Origin: an uncultured Faecalibacterium sp.
Lineage (GTDB): Bacteria > Bacillota > Clostridia > Oscillospirales > Ruminococcaceae
Direction of reading: 5' to 3'
NCBI GenBank assembly: GCA_937880095.1
Contig: CALFLK010000010.1
Span: forward strand, 1-29,147
Length of the DNA: 29,147 bases
This document shows positions 1 through 7,067 of the stretch, piece after piece (the stretch's first letter is position 1; the number at the start of each line of letters is the position of its first letter). A program made the translations under genes and the position numbers. Below the pieces are notes generated by a model, which did no database searches, was not told the DNA's origin, and saw nothing but the letters and a program-made list of their open reading frames with translations.

Positions 1-39
1 TCAGCGGGCCGTCGGCCGTTGTGCGGCTGACAAGATAGT

Positions 40-67
40 ATTATACTCGCTTTCAGAAATAAGTCAA
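40..67 (-). promoter_or_regulatory. Leftward promoter firing off the window edge
   Basis: On the minus strand TTGACT (62-67) and a perfect TATAAT (40-45) are separated by 16 bases. The predicted start of transcription is near position 33, so the transcript leaves the window and its gene is not visible. Bases 1-31, which would be the start of the leader, are very GC-rich and contain overlapping CGGCC/GGCCG repeats that could fold. Confidence 0.55.
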
Positions 68-73
68 CACTTT

Positions 74-405
74 TTGCGCACTTTTTTCGATTTTTTACTG
101 GCTTTGACATTTTACCTAGTTTTCACATTTATTTCCTTGCTCCAGTGCATCAAAATGCAATACAAATCCGGGGCATTCTTCCCTTTTCTGTTTCCAAAAC
201 GCGATTCCGCAATTTCTTTTTCTATATATAGGGTCCCTCCGCCTGTTTTCTGCCCGCCGGGAGCTTCTTTTTCCCTTTACATTATATATAAGCAAAATAG
301 TCCCTATAAAAAGCTCTTTTTGTCGCCAAAAATCATCAAAAAATGGTCGCTGACAAAGTCAATACAATTTTAGCATTGGCTTTTGGCGTTAACGCTGAAT
401 CTTCC
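74..405. other. T-rich intergenic stretch without a recognisable gene
   Basis: About 330 bases between the leftward promoter and the nrdD control region. The plus strand is rich in T and pyrimidine runs. An open frame of 99 codons crosses it, but it has no ribosome binding site and an unlikely composition (mainly F, L, P, S and K), so I do not call it. I see no tRNA, no clear terminator and no recognisable riboswitch. Confidence 0.5.
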
Positions 406-409
406 CAAA

Positions 410-425
410 ACACAATATCTAGTAT
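410..425 (+). promoter_or_regulatory. NrdR box 1 upstream of nrdD
   Basis: The 16 bases acacaatatctagtat match the published NrdR box consensus acaCwAtATaTwGtgt at 14 of 16 positions. The box abuts and overlaps the first base of the -35 element of the nrdD promoter. NrdR is the ATP-cone/zinc-finger repressor of ribonucleotide reductase genes. Its gene is not in this window. Confidence 0.7.
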
Positions 426-453
426 TGACTTACTACCCCGTATACAATATCAT
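425..453 (+). promoter_or_regulatory. nrdDG promoter
   Basis: TTGACT (425-430) and TATCAT (448-453) are separated by exactly 17 bases. The first NrdR-like box ends on the -35 element and the second covers the -10 element, which is the arrangement expected for repression. The predicted leader is about 75 bases before the nrdD start codon. Confidence 0.7.
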
Positions 454-458
454 TGTAT
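442..458 (+). promoter_or_regulatory. Palindrome over the -10, probable NrdR box 2
   Basis: The sequence atacaat-atc-attgtat is a perfect inverted repeat with 7-base arms. The left half follows the NrdR consensus, while the right half is shifted by one base. Its centre is about 32 bases (three helical turns) from the centre of box 1, which is the usual spacing for paired NrdR boxes. Confidence 0.6.
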
Positions 459-536
459 CCGGACATCATGCGCCGGAAATGATCGTACATTGTTTCGGGT
501 GCTAAATACATATATTTGCTGTATGGAGGTTTGCAT

Positions 537-2705
537 ATGAAGATCATTAAACGCAGCGGTGCTGAAGTTGTTTTCGACATTACTAAGATCATTACTGCCG
601 TAAACAAGGCAAACAACGCTGTCGCTGAAAGCGTGCGTCTGACCAAGTCTCAGATCGAACAGATTGCCGACAAGGTAGAGCGTCAGTGCCTGGAGATGAA
701 CCGTGCTGTCAGCGTAGAGGAAGTACAGGATCTGGTAGAAGATCAGATCATGGCTGCCGGTGCTTTTGAAGTTGCACGCCACTATATCACCTACCGCTAT
801 GTACAGAGCCTGAAGCGTCAGAGCAACACCACCGACGAGCAGATCTTGTCTCTGATCGAGTGCAACAACGAAGAAGTCAAGCAGGAAAACGCAAACAAGA
901 ACCCGACCGTCAACAGCGTCCAGCGTGACTACATGGCAGGTGAGGTTTCTAAGGACCTGACCAACCGTCTGCTGCTGGATCCCGAAATTGTTCGTGCGCA
1001 CAAGGAAGGCATCATCCACTTCCACGATGCAGACTACTTCGCACAACATATGCACAACTGCGACCTGATTAACCTGGATGATATGCTGCAGAACGGCACT
1101 GTCATTTCCGGTACCTATATTGAAAAACCGCACAGCTTCTCTACCGCCTGCAACATCGCTACCCAGATCATTGCACAGGTTGCTTCCAACCAGTACGGTG
1201 GTCAGAGCATCAGCCTGACCCATCTGGCACCGTTCGTTGACGTTTCCCGCAAGAAGATTGCCAACGAAGTGGAGCAGGAGTTCGAGGGTCTGGACGTTCC
1301 TGCTGATCGCAAGAAGCAGATCGTTGAGCAGCGCCTGCGCCGTGAAATCAATCGTGGCGTGCAGACCATCCAGTATCAGGTCGTCACCCTGATGACCACC
1401 AATGGTCAGGCTCCTTTCATTACCGTGTTCATGTATCTGAACGAAGCGCGCAATGAGCAGGAAAAGAAGGACCTTGCAATCATCATCGAGGAAACCATCC
1501 GTCAGCGTTATCAGGGTGTCAAGAATGAGGACGGTGTTTGGATCACCCCCGCATTCCCCAAACTGATTTACGTCTTGGAAGAGGACAACATTCACCCCGA
1601 CTCTCCTTATTACTACCTGACTGAGCTGAGCGCAAAGTGCACCGCAAAGCGCATGGTACCCGACTACATCAGCGAAAAGAAGATGAAGGAGCTGAAGGTC
1701 GACAAGAACGGTGAAGGTCACTGCTACACCTGCATGGGATGCCGCAGCTTCCTGACTCCTTATGTGGACGAGAACGGCAAGCCCAAGTACTACGGCCGTT
1801 TCAATCAGGGCGTTGTCACCATCAACCTGGTGGATGCAGCACTGTCTTCCGGCGGTGACTTCGACAAGTTCTGGAGTATCTTTGAGGAGCGTCTGGAGCT
1901 GTGCCATCGCGCACTGCAGGCACGTCACAACCGTCTGGTCGGCACCCTGAGCGATGCTGCTCCCATTCTGTGGCAGTATGGCGCACTGGCTCGCCTGAAG
2001 AAGGGCGAACCCATTGACAAGCTGCTGTACGGTGGTTATTCCACCATCAGCCTGGGCTATGCAGGTCTGTACGAATGTGTAAAGTACATGACCGGCAAGA
2101 GCCACACCGATGAATCCGCAAAGCCTTTCGCACTGCAGGTCATGCAGAAGATGAACGACAAGTGCAAGACTTGGAAAGAAGCAGAAAACATCGATTACTC
2201 TCTGTATGGCACGCCGCTGGAGTCCACCACTTACAAGTTTGCACGCTGCCTGCAGAGCCGTTTCGGCCTCATCCCCGGCATCACGGACAAGAACTACATC
2301 ACCAACAGCTACCATGTCCATGTTTCCGAGCAGATCGATGCTTTCACCAAGCTGAAGTTTGAAAGCGAATTCCAGACCCTCAGCCCCGGTGGCGCAATCA
2401 GCTATGTGGAAGTCCCCAATATGCAGGACAACCTGGAGGCTGTTATGAGTCTGCTGCAATTCATTTATGATAACATTATGTATGCAGAGCTGAACACCAA
2501 GAGCGACTACTGCCAGTGCTGCGGCTACGACGGCGAAATCCGCATCGTAGAGGATGACGGCAAACTGGTTTGGGAGTGCCCGAATTGCCACAACCGCGAT
2601 CAGAACAAACTGAATGTTGCACGCCGCACCTGCGGCTACATCGGCACTCAGTTCTGGAACCAGGGTCGTACCCAGGAAATCCGTGACCGCGTGCTGCACC
2701 TGTAA
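537..2705 (+). CDS. nrdD: Anaerobic (class III) ribonucleoside-triphosphate reductase NrdD
   Basis: Reduces ribonucleoside triphosphates to deoxyribonucleotides in the absence of oxygen, using a glycyl radical installed by NrdG. The 722-residue protein has an N-terminal ATP-cone (about residues 1-92, allosteric control by ATP/dATP), a large barrel with the CYTCMGC segment (Cys396, Cys399, Cys402) expected near the active site, a C-terminal four-cysteine zinc site (Cys659, Cys662, Cys681, Cys684), and the glycyl radical motif RTCGYIG with Gly700 as the likely radical residue. I chose ATG 537 because GGAGG (525-529) lies 7 bases upstream; an in-frame TTG at 516 has no such site. It is followed by nrdG and is probably repressed by NrdR. 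All key residues are present, so it should be functional. Codon use is that of a well expressed gene. Confidence 0.97.
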   Translation: MKIIKRSGAEVVFDITKIITAVNKANNAVAESVRLTKSQIEQIADKVERQCLEMNRAVSVEEVQDLVEDQIMAAGAFEVARHYITYRYVQSLKRQSNTTDEQILSLIECNNEEVKQENANKNPTVNSVQRDYMAGEVSKDLTNRLLLDPEIVRAHKEGIIHFHDADYFAQHMHNCDLINLDDMLQNGTVISGTYIEKPHSFSTACNIATQIIAQVASNQYGGQSISLTHLAPFVDVSRKKIANEVEQEFEGLDVPADRKKQIVEQRLRREINRGVQTIQYQVVTLMTTNGQAPFITVFMYLNEARNEQEKKDLAIIIEETIRQRYQGVKNEDGVWITPAFPKLIYVLEEDNIHPDSPYYYLTELSAKCTAKRMVPDYISEKKMKELKVDKNGEGHCYTCMGCRSFLTPYVDENGKPKYYGRFNQGVVTINLVDAALSSGGDFDKFWSIFEERLELCHRALQARHNRLVGTLSDAAPILWQYGALARLKKGEPIDKLLYGGYSTISLGYAGLYECVKYMTGKSHTDESAKPFALQVMQKMNDKCKTWKEAENIDYSLYGTPLESTTYKFARCLQSRFGLIPGITDKNYITNSYHVHVSEQIDAFTKLKFESEFQTLSPGGAISYVEVPNMQDNLEAVMSLLQFIYDNIMYAELNTKSDYCQCCGYDGEIRIVEDDGKLVWECPNCHNRDQNKLNVARRTCGYIGTQFWNQGRTQEIRDRVLHL

Positions 2706-2737
2706 TCTGCTTTACATTATATAGAAATCATAAAATG

Positions 2738-2769
2738 ATAAGCCCACACTGTAACAGGTGTGGGCTTAT
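2738..2769 (+). other. Perfect hairpin between nrdD and nrdG
   Basis: A 12-base-pair stem without mismatches (2738-2749 with 2758-2769) and an 8-base loop. It is not followed by a T-run on the plus strand, so it is not a typical terminator. It could protect the nrdD message from 3' decay, cause partial termination, or set the lower expression of nrdG, which needs only catalytic amounts. Confidence 0.6.
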
Positions 2770-2795
2770 ATATGGAAAGGCTTGTGTGATCCATC

Positions 2796-3353
2796 ATGAA
2801 TTACGCCAATATCAAGTATTGCGATATCTCCAACGGTCCCGGTGTTCGTACCAGCCTGTTTGTATCCGGCTGTACCCACAGATGCAAAAACTGCTTCAAT
2901 GCGGTTACTTGGGATTTTCATTACGGTGACCCCTTCACGGAGGAGGTCCGTCAGCAAATCATGGACAGCTGTCAGGCTTCTTATGTAGCGGGCATCTCTC
3001 TTCTGGGCGGCGAACCCATGGAGCCGGAAAATCAGCCTGCACTGCTGAACTTCCTGCGTGCATTTAAGGCAGCCTATCCCGACAAGACCGTTTGGTGCTA
3101 TTCCGGTTATACCTGGGAGCAGCTCACTGGCAAAGAGCCTGCACGCTGCCGCTGTGAAAGCACGGATGCACTGCTTGCTCTGCTGGATGTACTGGTGGAT
3201 GGCGAATTTGTGCAGGACCTGTATGATATCACCCTGCGTTTCCGTGGCAGCAGCAACCAGCGTTTGATCGACGTACCTGCTACACTGACCAGCGACGTTG
3301 TTACACCTTGGGTTGATAAGCCTGTATTCAGCACCCACTCCATGGATGTCTGA
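2796..3353 (+). CDS. nrdG: Anaerobic ribonucleotide reductase activating protein NrdG (radical SAM)
   Basis: Radical SAM activase that uses a [4Fe-4S] cluster and S-adenosylmethionine to make the glycyl radical on NrdD. The 185-residue protein opens with the N-terminal pattern of the family (SNGPGVRTSLFVSGC) and carries the cluster motif CxxxCxxC at Cys26, Cys30 and Cys33. A GGEPM segment follows for SAM binding. It lies 90 bases after nrdD, separated by a perfect hairpin. The start ATG 2796 has only a distant GGAAAGG (2774-2780, 15 bases away); in-frame upstream starts are blocked by a TGA at 2787, so the start is sound but translation is probably weak. It is slightly longer than many NrdG proteins because of a C-terminal tail of about 20 residues. 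Confidence 0.95.
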   Translation: MNYANIKYCDISNGPGVRTSLFVSGCTHRCKNCFNAVTWDFHYGDPFTEEVRQQIMDSCQASYVAGISLLGGEPMEPENQPALLNFLRAFKAAYPDKTVWCYSGYTWEQLTGKEPARCRCESTDALLALLDVLVDGEFVQDLYDITLRFRGSSNQRLIDVPATLTSDVVTPWVDKPVFSTHSMDV

Positions 3354-3367
3354 TTTTTCCGATAACG

Positions 3368-3407
3368 AAAAAGAGCAGCGGATTCCTCCGCTGCTCTTTT
3401 TGTTTTA
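3368..3407. terminator. Bidirectional terminator between nrdG and recQ
   Basis: A 15-base-pair stem with no mismatch (3368-3382 with 3387-3401) and a 4-base loop, flanked by T-runs on both strands. It lies 15 bases after the nrdG stop and overlaps or abuts the recQ stop, so it can end both convergent transcripts. Confidence 0.9.
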
Positions 3408-4952
3408 TGTGTTTCCGGTAAACTGCTGCACCAGACTGATAATATCCTGCCCGTATGCATTCACCTTCGCTTCTGGGAATCCCGGTATGGATGCCAACTG
3501 ATCCGGGGTCAGCGGTTTTCTCTGGGCAATGTCGCGTGCTATCGCATCGGTGTAAATCAAAAAGGCAGGAACTTTTTTCCGATTTGCCAAACGCTTGCGC
3601 AGCTGGAACAATGCTGCCACCAGTTTTTCGTCGATTTCCTGCTGTGCATCCTTTGCTGCCTTTGCCGCCGGGGTCGGTTTGGGACGTTTTGCCAATCTCT
3701 GATGATATTCCCGCAGCTTTGCCTTTTCCTCACAGGTACCGCAGTGGTTGCAGTCTGCTGCGGTACGTTCGCCGAAATATTTCAGGATAAAGTTGCGCAG
3801 GCATTCATTGGTTGTGGAGTAGAACGTCATCCACTTTAGGCGCTCTTCCGCTTTTGCTGCTGCATCTGCTCGCTGCTTGGCATCTGTGCCGTTATCATTA
3901 TCTCGCTCTTGTTCAATGAACCAGCGAATCGTGCGCACATCCGTACCGGAATATAATAAGGTGCATCGTGCCGGATCGCCATCTCGCCCAGCACGTCCTG
4001 CTTCCTGATAATAGCTCTCCAAATCACCCGGCATATTATAATGTATCACAAAGCGCACATTGGGCTTGTCAATGCCCATACCAAACGCATTGGTCGCCAC
4101 AATGATCTGCACCCGATCGAACAGAAAATCTTCCTGGGTTTGTCGGCGCTGCTCGGCAGGCAGTCTGGCATGATATGCCGCCGCAGAAAATCCACGATCT
4201 CGTAAGTATTCGGTGGTTTCTTCCACCTGTTTCACCGTATTGCAGTAAATGATACCGCTGTTGCCTTTTTCCTGACGCAGCAGCTTGACTACCGCATCCG
4301 GTTTCTCACTGGGCAGGTCATGTTCCACTGCGAAAAACAAATTGGGTCGGTCAAAGCTGGAGGTCTGGATCAGCGGATTTTCCAGATTCAGATTTTCCTG
4401 AATATCCTTTTTGACTTTCTCTGTTGCAGTTGCGGTAAACGCGCCCACTACCGGGCGAAACGGCAGTCGTTTGATAAAGTCTTCAATTTTCAGATAGCTG
4501 GGGCGGAAATCCTGTCCCCACTGGCTGATACAGTGCGCCTCATCCACCACAACCATCGAAACCGGCTGACAGGTACACAATCTCCGAAAGCCCGGCATTT
4601 CCAGCCGTTCCGGTGCCACATAGATAATTTTATACCAGCCATCACAGGCGCGCTGCAGCATCAATGCTTTCTGCCGATCGGTCAGGCTGCTGTTCAGGTA
4701 TGCTGCTTTTACACCTACCGACACCAGTGCCCGCACCTGATCCTGCATCAAGCTGACCAACGGCGATACCACGATCGTGATACCCGGTAGCAGCAGTGCC
4801 GGGATCTGGTAACAGATGGATTTTCCTGCACCAGTGGGCATAACTGCCATCACGTCCCGCCCGGATACCAACGCATCTGCAACTACTTCCTGTCCGGGAC
4901 GAAAAGAATCGTAGCCGAATACTTTTTTCAGCATCTGAATCGTTTTTTCCAT
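3405..4952 (-). CDS. recQ: ATP-dependent DNA helicase RecQ, short form
   Basis: 3'-5' superfamily 2 helicase for recombination and repair of stalled forks. The 515-residue protein has the RecQ-type motif 0 (FRPGQ, 17-21), Walker A GAGKS (41-45), DEAH (137-140), helicase C domain (about 215-340), a zinc-binding domain with Cys384, Cys401, Cys404 and Cys407, and a C-terminal HRDC domain (about 440-512). Between the last zinc cysteine and HRDC there are only some 30 residues of charged, Ala/Lys/Pro-rich linker, so the RQC winged-helix domain normally found there is missing. This explains why it is about 90 residues shorter than E. coli RecQ. The start at 4952 is preceded by AAGGCGG at good spacing. 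The open frame runs 45 codons further upstream, but its extension reads through the promoter and looks non-coding. Confidence 0.95.
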   Translation of the reverse strand: MEKTIQMLKKVFGYDSFRPGQEVVADALVSGRDVMAVMPTGAGKSICYQIPALLLPGITIVVSPLVSLMQDQVRALVSVGVKAAYLNSSLTDRQKALMLQRACDGWYKIIYVAPERLEMPGFRRLCTCQPVSMVVVDEAHCISQWGQDFRPSYLKIEDFIKRLPFRPVVGAFTATATEKVKKDIQENLNLENPLIQTSSFDRPNLFFAVEHDLPSEKPDAVVKLLRQEKGNSGIIYCNTVKQVEETTEYLRDRGFSAAAYHARLPAEQRRQTQEDFLFDRVQIIVATNAFGMGIDKPNVRFVIHYNMPGDLESYYQEAGRAGRDGDPARCTLLYSGTDVRTIRWFIEQERDNDNGTDAKQRADAAAKAEERLKWMTFYSTTNECLRNFILKYFGERTAADCNHCGTCEEKAKLREYHQRLAKRPKPTPAAKAAKDAQQEIDEKLVAALFQLRKRLANRKKVPAFLIYTDAIARDIAQRKPLTPDQLASIPGFPEAKVNAYGQDIISLVQQFTGNT

Positions 4953-4983
4953 AGTTTCCGCCTTTTTCTGTAATATCGAAATC

Positions 4984-5012
4984 AGTATACCATAAAAGCC
5001 CTGCTGTGCCAA
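4984..5012 (-). promoter_or_regulatory. recQ promoter
   Basis: On the minus strand TTGGCA (5007-5012) and TATACT (4984-4989) with a 17-base spacer. Transcription would start about 25 bases before the recQ ATG. This supports the start at 4952 over the longer reading frame. Confidence 0.65.
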
Positions 5013-5023
5013 AATTCCCTGAG

Positions 5024-5053
5024 TTGACGGAACGCGTCTGCTCATAGTATACT
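5024..5053 (+). promoter_or_regulatory. Promoter of the glycosyltransferase gene
   Basis: TTGACG (5024-5029) and TATACT (5048-5053) separated by 18 bases, pointing away from recQ. The leader to the start codon at 5146 would be about 85 bases. Confidence 0.6.
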
Positions 5054-5145
5054 TACACGAGAGTACTACCTTCGCACTAATGCGCATTGATTAGAAATGG
5101 AATCCCATTTTTTGAATCGAACTTCTTGCGAAAGAAAGGATCTTT

Positions 5146-6177
5146 ATGGAAAAGCTCATTACTTTTACCGTTCCCTGTTATAATTCGGCGGCTTATATGC
5201 GCCACTGTGTCGATACGCTGCTTACCGCAGGCGAACGTGCTGAAATCATTCTGGTCGATGATGGTTCCGTCAAGGACGAAACCCCCGCGATCTGCGATGA
5301 ATATGCTGAAAAGTACCCCACCATCGTGCGCGCCATCCATCAGGAAAACGGCGGTCATGGTGAAGGCGTCAATCAGGGTATCCGCAATGCAAAGGGCATC
5401 TTCTTTAAGGTCGTGGACAGCGACGACTGGGTAGATACCGACGCACTGGCTAAGGTGCTGGATAAGCTGCAGGAATTTGTGGACAAGGGTACCCAGCTGG
5501 ACTTGATGCTCTGCAACTATGTGTATGAGCACGTCGAGGATAACTCCCAGCACACCGTGCGCTATACCAACGTATTCCCCCAGAATCGCGTTTTCTCTTG
5601 GAAGAGCACCCGTCCCTTCCGTCCGGACCAGAACATTCTGATGCACTCGGTTATCTACCGTACCCAGGTTCTGCGGGATTGCGGCGTTGTGCTGCCCAAG
5701 CACACCTTCTATGTGGATAACATTTTTGTGTATCAGCCCCTGCCCTACGTCAAGACCATGTATTACATGAACTTGGATTTGTACCGTTACTTTATCGGTC
5801 GTGAGGATCAGAGCGTCAACGAAAAGGTCATGGTCACCCGTGTCGATCAGCAGCTGCGCGTTACCCGCCACATGATCGACTGCCAGAACCTGAATGATCT
5901 GCCTGCCGATCAGCGCAAGCTGCGCAACTATATGCTGAACTACCTGTCTATGATGATGGCAATCAGCAACATCTTCCTGATTTTGGACGGTTCCAAGGAA
6001 GCCCACATCAAAAAGTATGAGCTGTGGCGCTATCTGTATCAGCATGTGGACCGCAACATCTACCGCCATATCCGCTACCTGAGCGTTGGCGGCTTGACCA
6101 ACCTGAAAGGTAAGATGGGCGACAAAATCAGCTTGGGCGGCTATCGTGTCGCACAGCATCTGTTCAAATTCAACTGA
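5146..6177 (+). CDS. Family 2 glycosyltransferase
   Basis: Inverting GT-A glycosyltransferase, likely acting in cell-surface polysaccharide or teichoic acid synthesis at the inner face of the membrane. In the 343 residues the N-terminal 120 form the GT2 domain: TVPCYNS at 8-14, the nucleotide-binding VDDGS at 37-41 and the metal-binding DSDDW at 91-95. The C-terminal part is helical and charged, without a membrane segment, as in soluble GT2 enzymes. AAAGGA lies 5 bases before ATG 5146. The gene is alone between its own promoter and a terminator, and no other surface-sugar genes lie nearby, so donor and acceptor cannot be told. Confidence 0.9.
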   Translation: MEKLITFTVPCYNSAAYMRHCVDTLLTAGERAEIILVDDGSVKDETPAICDEYAEKYPTIVRAIHQENGGHGEGVNQGIRNAKGIFFKVVDSDDWVDTDALAKVLDKLQEFVDKGTQLDLMLCNYVYEHVEDNSQHTVRYTNVFPQNRVFSWKSTRPFRPDQNILMHSVIYRTQVLRDCGVVLPKHTFYVDNIFVYQPLPYVKTMYYMNLDLYRYFIGREDQSVNEKVMVTRVDQQLRVTRHMIDCQNLNDLPADQRKLRNYMLNYLSMMMAISNIFLILDGSKEAHIKKYELWRYLYQHVDRNIYRHIRYLSVGGLTNLKGKMGDKISLGGYRVAQHLFKFN

Positions 6178-6184
6178 TTTTCAT

Positions 6185-6217
6185 GCCGCCGGGGTTTGTC
6201 CTCGGCGGCTTTTGTTT
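6185..6217 (+). terminator. Terminator after the glycosyltransferase gene
   Basis: GCCGCCG (6185-6191) pairs with CGGCGGC (6203-6209), followed by TTTTGTTTT. It lies 7 bases after the stop codon. Confidence 0.8.
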
Positions 6218-6239
6218 TGCAAAAGGAGCCGTGACCTGA

Positions 6240-6962
6240 ATGCCGAAATTTATCACACCCGCCAATATTCAGCAGACTGCCGAAGCAGTCTCTCTTGCGG
6301 CAAAACAAAACCAGCTTGTTCGGCTTCAGCATTCTCCTGCTGACGCAGAATCTGCCAGCGAAAGTTTGATTTTGAATTTGACCGCCTTAAACCGTATCGG
6401 ACCTGTCATGGGAAACGCCACCAGCGGTTATGTGATTCAAGCAGAAGCAGGAACCACCTATCAGAAACTAGCCGCACAGCTTTCCGCACAAACGTTAGCC
6501 TTTGCACCTGCCCCCACGAAACCCACCACGCTAGGCGGTATGTTTTGTGGTCCTTCTGGTTTTATGATTGCAGACCGTGTGCTGGGCATCACCCTGATTC
6601 AGGCAGACGGTACCCCGCTCACTCTTGGTCGGGGACAATGCTGTTTTGACCAAACTGGCTGCACCTTGCCTGACGGTCGCCGTTTAGAGCTTGGCTCTCT
6701 ACCCGATTCCAGCAATATTCCCTGTTTGCCTGCCTACGGCAGTGATTTGTTGGATTTATTTGCCGGAAGTTGCGGTACTTTAGGCATTGTCGCACTGCTG
6801 GTTCTGCAACTGCATCCCTTAAATGCTTCACAACTGCTCCCACAAACTGCACCTGCAAAAGCATCTCAACCCCTTTCGGAAGCACAGCAGCGTATTGTCG
6901 CACAGGTCCGCCAGTTCTTTGACCCGCACCATCTGCTGCTGCAAAATGTATCTGATTTATAA
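6240..6962 (+). CDS. Minimal FAD-binding (PCMH-type) protein lacking the oxidase cap domain
   Basis: Related to FAD-linked oxidases such as glycolate oxidase subunits GlcD/GlcE and D-lactate dehydrogenases. The 240 residues contain the FAD-binding type 4 fold: ALNRI near 49-53, VIQAEAGTTYQKL (65-77), PTTLGG (95-100) and the second half motif GSDLLDLFAGSCGTLGIV (167-184). Immediately after this comes a low-complexity linker and then VRQFFDPHHLLLQN (223-236), which resembles the C-terminal tail 'KxxFDPxxiLNPG' of full-length enzymes. The 200 or so residues of the FAD-oxidase C (substrate cap) domain are absent. AAGGAG lies 11 bases before ATG 6240. No obvious own promoter was seen in the 62-base gap, which holds a terminator. 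It could be a cofactor-binding subunit, a tiny oxidoreductase, or a decayed gene, although the frame is intact. Confidence 0.75.
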   Translation: MPKFITPANIQQTAEAVSLAAKQNQLVRLQHSPADAESASESLILNLTALNRIGPVMGNATSGYVIQAEAGTTYQKLAAQLSAQTLAFAPAPTKPTTLGGMFCGPSGFMIADRVLGITLIQADGTPLTLGRGQCCFDQTGCTLPDGRRLELGSLPDSSNIPCLPAYGSDLLDLFAGSCGTLGIVALLVLQLHPLNASQLLPQTAPAKASQPLSEAQQRIVAQVRQFFDPHHLLLQNVSDL

Positions 6963-6996
6963 GGAAAGCTTCGTTTTTTGCTATTTGTCGCCACAA

Positions 6997-7039
6997 AAAA
7001 GCGCCTTCTGTTTCTTACAAACAGAAAGCGCTTTTCTTT
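6997..7039. terminator. Bidirectional terminator between the FAD gene and clpE
   Basis: A 17-base-pair stem with one mismatch (6997-7013 with 7019-7035) and a 5-base loop, with A-runs on the left and T-runs on the right. It can end the plus-strand FAD gene and the long minus-strand ecf-truA-clpE operon. Confidence 0.88.
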
Positions 7040-7067
7040 TATCTCAATATCTCAGCAACGTCACGAC

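Noticed and set aside
74..373. A 99-codon frame upstream of nrdD
   Set aside because: No ribosome binding site, low-complexity AT-rich composition, and it starts beside a promoter that fires the other way.
450..2699. A 749-codon open frame antisense to nrdD
   Set aside because: It mirrors the codon pattern of nrdD, has no ribosome binding site or family resemblance, and nrdD on the other strand has every expected motif.
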